Below the pieces are notes generated by a model. It was not told the DNA's origin, made no database searches, and worked only from the letters and a program-made list of their open reading frames with translations. A DNA stretch of 64,000 nucleotides from Pseudomonas brassicacearum. GTDB taxonomy: Bacteria; Pseudomonadota; Gammaproteobacteria; Pseudomonadales; Pseudomonadaceae. The stretch covers positions 1 to 64,000 of the forward strand of contig NZ_MOBK01000014.1 of assembly GCF_003732265.1 (NCBI RefSeq), read 5' to 3'. Both the position numbers and the translations under genes were made by a program. Position 1 is the stretch's first letter. Each line of letters opens with the position of its first letter. Of the stretch, positions 60,174-64,000 are shown piece by piece.

Positions 60174-60605
60174 ATGAAGAACGTCAAACTGCTGGTCGGT
60201 TTTCTATGCCTCTTCAGTGGCTATGTCGCCGCCGCCCCGGCACCGGGCGAGAAGGAGGTCGCCAGCGCCGTCGACCATCTGACGCAAGCCATGCTGCACA
60301 AGAACATTTCCGAACTTAAAACGCTGACCGCCGAGAACCTGACCTACGGGCATTCCAGCGGCAAGGTTCAGGACAAGAACGACTTCATCGCCGACATCGA
60401 AACCGGCAGAAGCGCCTTCAAAACCCTTGAAATGCAAAACCAGACCATCAACGTTTCCGGCGACGTAGCGTTGGTGCGCAATCATTTCTCGGCCCAGGCA
60501 CTCAAGGGTACCGAAGTGATTCCGACCGAAATCGAGAACTTCCAGATCTGGCAGAAGAAGGATGGCAAATGGTTGCTGGTCGGCCGCCAGGCTTTCCGCA
60601 TCTAG
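60174..60605 (+). CDS. secreted NTF2-like (DUF4440) protein
   Basis: 143 residues with a signal peptide (MKNVKLLVGFLCLFSGYVAA). AVDHLTQAMLHKNISELKTL, NLTYGHSSGKVQDKNDFIAD and IWQKKDGKWLLVGRQAFRI fit the SnoaL/DUF4440 cone fold. Periplasmic; function unknown. ATG 60174 has AAGGA. Terminator follows. Confidence 0.85.
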   Translation: MKNVKLLVGFLCLFSGYVAAAPAPGEKEVASAVDHLTQAMLHKNISELKTLTAENLTYGHSSGKVQDKNDFIADIETGRSAFKTLEMQNQTINVSGDVALVRNHFSAQALKGTEVIPTEIENFQIWQKKDGKWLLVGRQAFRI

Positions 60606-60615
60606 CTTTCCATAT

Positions 60616-60657
60616 ACAAAAAAAGATCCCGCTCAAGGTCACCTGAGCGGGATTTTT
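60616..60657. terminator. intrinsic terminator
   Basis: ATCCCGCTCA / TGAGCGGGAT, 10 bp, between an A-run and TTTTT. Bidirectional between convergent genes. Confidence 0.9.
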
Positions 60658-60670
60658 CATTGGGGCGCTA

Positions 60671-61873
60671 TCAAGCCACCGGAATCATCGGATCCGCTGC
60701 GGCCAACGCGGCGGCACGGTCGGCTGCCGGTGGGTAGATCCACACGGTGTTGATCTGCGTCTTCAGGTTTTTGCCTTCCTGCTTGACCAGTTTGATTTGA
60801 CGATCCCAACCCTCGGTATAGACCGCGCCCCAGGCGCCCAGGTCCAGGCATGTCACGTACTTGGGTTGGCTGTACGGCGTCGGGTCCACGCCCAGAATCT
60901 GCGCCGCCACGTTGTTACCGGCGTGACGCCCCAGCGAGATGGCGTGCTGGCAGGTCATCATCGCGAAATTGCCGATATCGTCGCAGGCCGCGTAAGCCAC
61001 ATCACCCGTGGCAAAGATGTCGTCCTGGCCAATGACTTTCAGATGGCTGTCCACGTGCAGACGGCCTTGGCCATCACGCTCGGCAGGGATTTGCTCGGTC
61101 AGCGAGCTGGCGCGCACACCGGTGGTCCAGATCACGGTATTGGCCTCGATGCGCTGACCGTCGGCCAGGGTCACACCGTCCGCATCGACCGCAGCTACCG
61201 ACGACTTCACGCGCCATTTCACCCCCAGTTCAGCGCTCGCCTCGGCAATCGACTGGCTGATTTCGGCGCCCATCGAAGCCCCGATCTTTTCGCCACGGTC
61301 GATGATGATCACTTCAATGTCGGCGCTCTCACCGAGGATTGCCCGCAGACGCGCCGGCATTTCAGTCGCCGTTTCAATCCCGGTGAAACCGCCGCCGGCC
61401 ACCACCACGGTGTTGCGGGCTTTGCTTTCTGGCTGGTTTGCCAGGGATTTGAGGTGGTTTTCCAGACGCATGGCCTGTTCGATCTGGTCCACATCAAAGG
61501 CATGTTCGGACACGCCCGGAGTGTTCGACTGGGCCAGACGGCTGCCGGTCGCCAGAACGAGTTTGTCGTAGCTGACGGCCTGCAGGGTGCCTGAAGCATC
61601 AGTGTAGCCGACACTTTTCTGCTGCACGTCGATGGTCTCGGCGGCGCCCTTGATGAACTTCACACCGACGGCATCGAACAGCTCACCGATGGGTGCCGCC
61701 AGTTGATGAGCGTTCGGTTCGTAGAAGCGCGGACGCACGCGCAGCTCGGCCTGGGGCGCCAATACCGTGACCTCGACGCCGTTGTGATCATGAAGGTCGA
61801 ACAGACGGGTTGCGCTCAACGCCGTCCACATGCCGCCGAAGCCTGCGCCGATAACCAGAATGTGCTGTTTCAT
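60671..61873 (-). CDS. type II NADH dehydrogenase-like flavoprotein
   Basis: 400 residues from the ATG at 61873. FAD site GAGFGGMWTALSA, NAD(P) site VVVAGGGFTGIETATEM, and ATGDVAYAACDD near residue 300. NDH-2/FAD-dependent pyridine nucleotide-disulphide oxidoreductase family without redox Cys pair. Likely oxidises NAD(P)H to a quinone or acts on small substrate. Divergent from an Rrf2 regulator gene. Confidence 0.9.
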   Translation of the reverse strand: MKQHILVIGAGFGGMWTALSATRLFDLHDHNGVEVTVLAPQAELRVRPRFYEPNAHQLAAPIGELFDAVGVKFIKGAAETIDVQQKSVGYTDASGTLQAVSYDKLVLATGSRLAQSNTPGVSEHAFDVDQIEQAMRLENHLKSLANQPESKARNTVVVAGGGFTGIETATEMPARLRAILGESADIEVIIIDRGEKIGASMGAEISQSIAEASAELGVKWRVKSSVAAVDADGVTLADGQRIEANTVIWTTGVRASSLTEQIPAERDGQGRLHVDSHLKVIGQDDIFATGDVAYAACDDIGNFAMMTCQHAISLGRHAGNNVAAQILGVDPTPYSQPKYVTCLDLGAWGAVYTEGWDRQIKLVKQEGKNLKTQINTVWIYPPAADRAAALAAADPMIPVA

Positions 61874-62120
61874 TGTTTTAACTCCGAGAATGACCAAAGA
61901 CTGAGCTCGTTGCCGAGCGGACAACGGCGACTATAGTTATCCGAGTTTACATGTGCAATATCCTTTTTACGATGGCTGCCATCATCCACTTCAATACCTC
62001 GAAAATCCCGCCAACAGCTTTTATCTATAAGCAACACGGGGCAGATAGCGATCAGCATGGATTGTTGCCCACCTAACCATCGGCTGTTAACATTGGCGAC
62101 TCATTCAGTCGGAGATCCCG

Positions 62121-62690
62121 ATGTCTCTTTACAGTGCGGGCGTTGAATACGGCATTCACTGCCTGATTTTTTTGGTAGGCGATTACGGCGACAGCCGTGA
62201 GGCGAGTGTGCGCGACCTCGCCGAATTGCAAGGCGTGCCGCTGGATTACCTGGCCAAGATCTTCACCCGACTGGCCAAGGCCAAATTGGTGGTCGCCACC
62301 GAAGGCGTGCGCGGCGGGTTCAAACTGGCCCGGCCGGCGGACGAAATCAGCGTGCTGGATATCGTCAACGCCATCGATGGCAAGAAACTGATCTTCGATT
62401 GCCGCGAGATTCGCGGGCGTTGCGCCTTGTTCGACGGAACCCCGCCGCCGTGGGCCCTCGACGGCCCTTGCGCGGTGCACGCGGTGATGATGACCGCGCA
62501 AAAACGCATGGAAGAAGCGCTCGCCCAGCAGACCATTCTCGACCTCGCCAGAAGAGTCGGGCGCAAGGCCCCGGCCGAATTCGGTGAGAAGCTGAACACC
62601 TGGATGAGTGATCGACGGGAAAAGAAAACCGCCAGCAATGTGGCGGTCGAGGACGGGCAGATCATCCCGACGACTGATCTCTCGGACTGA
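62121..62690 (+). CDS. Rrf2 family transcriptional regulator with three Cys
   Basis: 189 residues. Winged helix SVRDLAELQGVPLDYLAKIF, LVVATEGVRGGFKLARP. Three Cys at 94, 101 and 117 (FDCREIRGRC, GPCAVH) sit where Rrf2 proteins such as IscR and NsrR bind Fe-S clusters. Likely redox- or NO-sensing repressor of the divergent NADH dehydrogenase-like gene (247 bp of shared promoter). Family and Cys seen; regulation inferred. Confidence 0.9.
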   Translation: MSLYSAGVEYGIHCLIFLVGDYGDSREASVRDLAELQGVPLDYLAKIFTRLAKAKLVVATEGVRGGFKLARPADEISVLDIVNAIDGKKLIFDCREIRGRCALFDGTPPPWALDGPCAVHAVMMTAQKRMEEALAQQTILDLARRVGRKAPAEFGEKLNTWMSDRREKKTASNVAVEDGQIIPTTDLSD

Positions 62691-62739
62691 CGATTCAGCT
62701 ATGGGCAAACCGGATTGGAGCGCTCTATGATTAGGGCCC

Positions 62740-63141
62740 ATGACGACCCCTGTTTCGATCCGCTCACCCTGCCCGCCCGGCGCCTGCACCTGCGGGCGTG
62801 ACCCGCTGCTGGAAACACCGGGCGCGGACGTGCGTATCCTGTTTCTGACCCGCCCGGAAGAAAAGCGCCTGCTCGACCGCCTGGAAAACCTCCAGAGCCT
62901 GGCCGACCTCGAACGCCTGCAACAGCGGATGTTCGAGCAGCTGGGCATCCGCGTCGAGATTGCCCCCAGCTTCAATGAAGTGCGGACCATGCGCGGCATC
63001 GGCATCACCCTCGGCGAGCAGCCGGGACTGTGCCGCAAAACCCGCCAGTCGATCCCGGCCGCCATCCGCCGTGGCCTTGAGAAAAGACCGGAAATCGCCT
63101 ACGACATCCTCAACGCCAACGACCTGTTGCGCGACGCCTGA
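62740..63141 (+). CDS. conserved protein of unknown function, N-terminal Cys motif
   Basis: 133 residues. Begins with MTTPVSIRSPCPPGACTCGR (three Cys: PCPPGACTC), then a helical body (EKRLLDRLENLQSLADLERL, AAIRRGLEKRPEIAYDIL). The Cys group may bind metal. No family recognised. On the same strand after the Rrf2 gene. Confidence 0.75.
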   Translation: MTTPVSIRSPCPPGACTCGRDPLLETPGADVRILFLTRPEEKRLLDRLENLQSLADLERLQQRMFEQLGIRVEIAPSFNEVRTMRGIGITLGEQPGLCRKTRQSIPAAIRRGLEKRPEIAYDILNANDLLRDA

Positions 63142-63153
63142 CCGGGCCCCGGC

Positions 63154-64000
63154 CTATTTCACTTTGCGCAACAGGAAGTGCGACAGCGCCGGGATCAGCA
63201 CCAACGCCCCGACCATGTTCCAGATGAACATGAACGTCAGCAGAATGCCCATGTCGGCCTGGAACTTGATCGGCGACCAGGCCCAGGTGATGACACCAGC
63301 GGCCAGGGTAATCCCGACCAGCGCCACCACTTTCCCGGTAAACGCTACGGCGTTGCGATACGCCTCGGTCAGCGACATCCCGGCACGTTGCTGCGCCAGT
63401 TGCACGCTCAACAGGTACAACGCGTAATCCACGCCGATCCCCACACCGAGCGCAATCACCGGCAGCGTGGCGACTTTGACGCCCATGCCCAGCCAGACCA
63501 TCAGCGCTTCGCACAGGATCGAGGTCAGCATCAGCGGCACCACGGCCACCACCACCGCACGCCAGCTGCGGAAGGTGATGAAGCACAACACAATCACCGC
63601 GCCGTACACGTACAGCAGCATGGTGCGGTTAGCGTCACGCACGACGATGTTGGTCGCCGCTTCAATCCCGGCACTGCCGGCAGCGAGCATGAACTGGCGG
63701 TCACCGTTGCTGTGTTCGCGGGCGAAGGTTTCGGCCACTTGCACCACGCGGTCAAGGGTTTCGGCCTTGTGATCGGACAGGTACGCCACGATCGGCATCA
63801 TCGAGCAATCGTTGTTGAACAGGTCCGGGCTGCTGACCGAGGCCTGCTGCGCGCCGTAGTTGAGTACGTCCTGATTGCGCGCGATGGTCAGCATTTTCGG
63901 GTTGCCTTCATAGGAACCCGCCGTGATCTGGCGCACCGCGTTGGTCAGCGACACCGTGGTTTGCACGCCCGGAATCTGCTGCAACAGCCAGGCCAGGCGA
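63154..64000 (-). CDS. MMPL/RND family exporter, C-terminal part (runs off window end)
   Basis: About 282 residues visible. A periplasmic part (QIPGVQTTVSLTNAVRQITA) is followed by helices typical of RND/MMPL permeases: MLLYVYGAVIVLCFITFRSW, VVVAVVPLMLTSILCEALMV, VKVATLPVIALGVGIGVDYA with the conserved Asp in GIGVDYALYL, then LALVGITLAAGVITW. C-terminus KV K. Likely transports hydrophobic compounds or lipids; start is beyond the window. Confidence 0.9.
   Translation of the reverse strand, partial: RLAWLLQQIPGVQTTVSLTNAVRQITAGSYEGNPKMLTIARNQDVLNYGAQQASVSSPDLFNNDCSMMPIVAYLSDHKAETLDRVVQVAETFAREHSNGDRQFMLAAGSAGIEAATNIVVRDANRTMLLYVYGAVIVLCFITFRSWRAVVVAVVPLMLTSILCEALMVWLGMGVKVATLPVIALGVGIGVDYALYLLSVQLAQQRAGMSLTEAYRNAVAFTGKVVALVGITLAAGVITWAWSPIKFQADMGILLTFMFIWNMVGALVLIPALSHFLLRKVK

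Overview
The window looks like a chromosomal segment of a Pseudomonas of the P. fluorescens lineage. Gene density is high, codon use is GC-rich, many intergenic gaps carry fluorescens-type REP pairs (TGTGGGAGCGGGCTTGCTCGCGA and its complement), and the gene content is typical (lactate permease, Cif-like secreted hydrolase, putrescine catabolism with its ABC importer, Rrf2/NADH dehydrogenase pair). All identifications come from reading the sequence; no database search was run.

Layout. 1-4.1 kb: 5' end of a glutaminase gene, a short Cys-motif peptide (HvfA/bufferin-like) with a DoxX membrane protein, a dienelactone hydrolase, a nitrilase and its GlxA-type regulator. 4.6-8.2 kb: an unrecognised 1186-residue membrane protein. 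8.2-11.4 kb: a three-gene operon (2OG-Fe(II) oxygenase, unknown protein, ABC substrate-binding protein of the urea-carboxylase-associated kind) preceded by two ACGA-loop hairpins that read as a guanidine-II (mini-ykkC) riboswitch. 11.6-25.9 kb: mixed housekeeping and envelope genes: thioesterase, SleB-type hydrolase, CAP protein, lactate permease, Tat-exported dienelactone hydrolase, DeoR regulator with three 10-bp repeats at its start, serine hydrolase, Cif-like epoxide hydrolase, two genes sharing a 13-bp upstream element, a ToxR-like regulator, orphan YbdD, and a SCO1/PCuAC copper pair. 26.1-31.7 kb: a catabolic cluster (flavin monooxygenase, RidA, DUF1028, ArgE-like peptidase, NCS1 permease). 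31.9-34.0 kb: a phospholipase-D family gene broken by one extra A in an A-run, followed by a PLDc_N membrane peptide.

34.98-41.75 kb is a low-GC accessory island whose two edges carry the same 14-mer (TGACTGCATTTGGC). It holds an HNH nuclease / small unknown / minimal nucleotidyltransferase operon, an OGG-fold-like protein, a 676-residue PD-(D/E)XK protein and a MauJ-like protein. No integrase or transposase is visible. The composition fits a defence island, but no function is proven.

41.9-52.9 kb is a complete gamma-glutamylated putrescine pathway: PuuR-type regulator, PuuB, PuuC, PuuA on the minus strand, then PuuD, PotG/A-, PotH-, PotI- and PotF-like genes on the plus strand. 53.2-64 kb returns to core genes: ThpR, DUF1428, lipoprotein, two coupled small ORFs, beta-propeller, two regulators, AhpD-like protein, glutaredoxin, NADH dehydrogenase-like flavoprotein with a divergent Rrf2 regulator, and the 3' end of an MMPL/RND exporter. 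No rRNA, tRNA or CRISPR array was seen.
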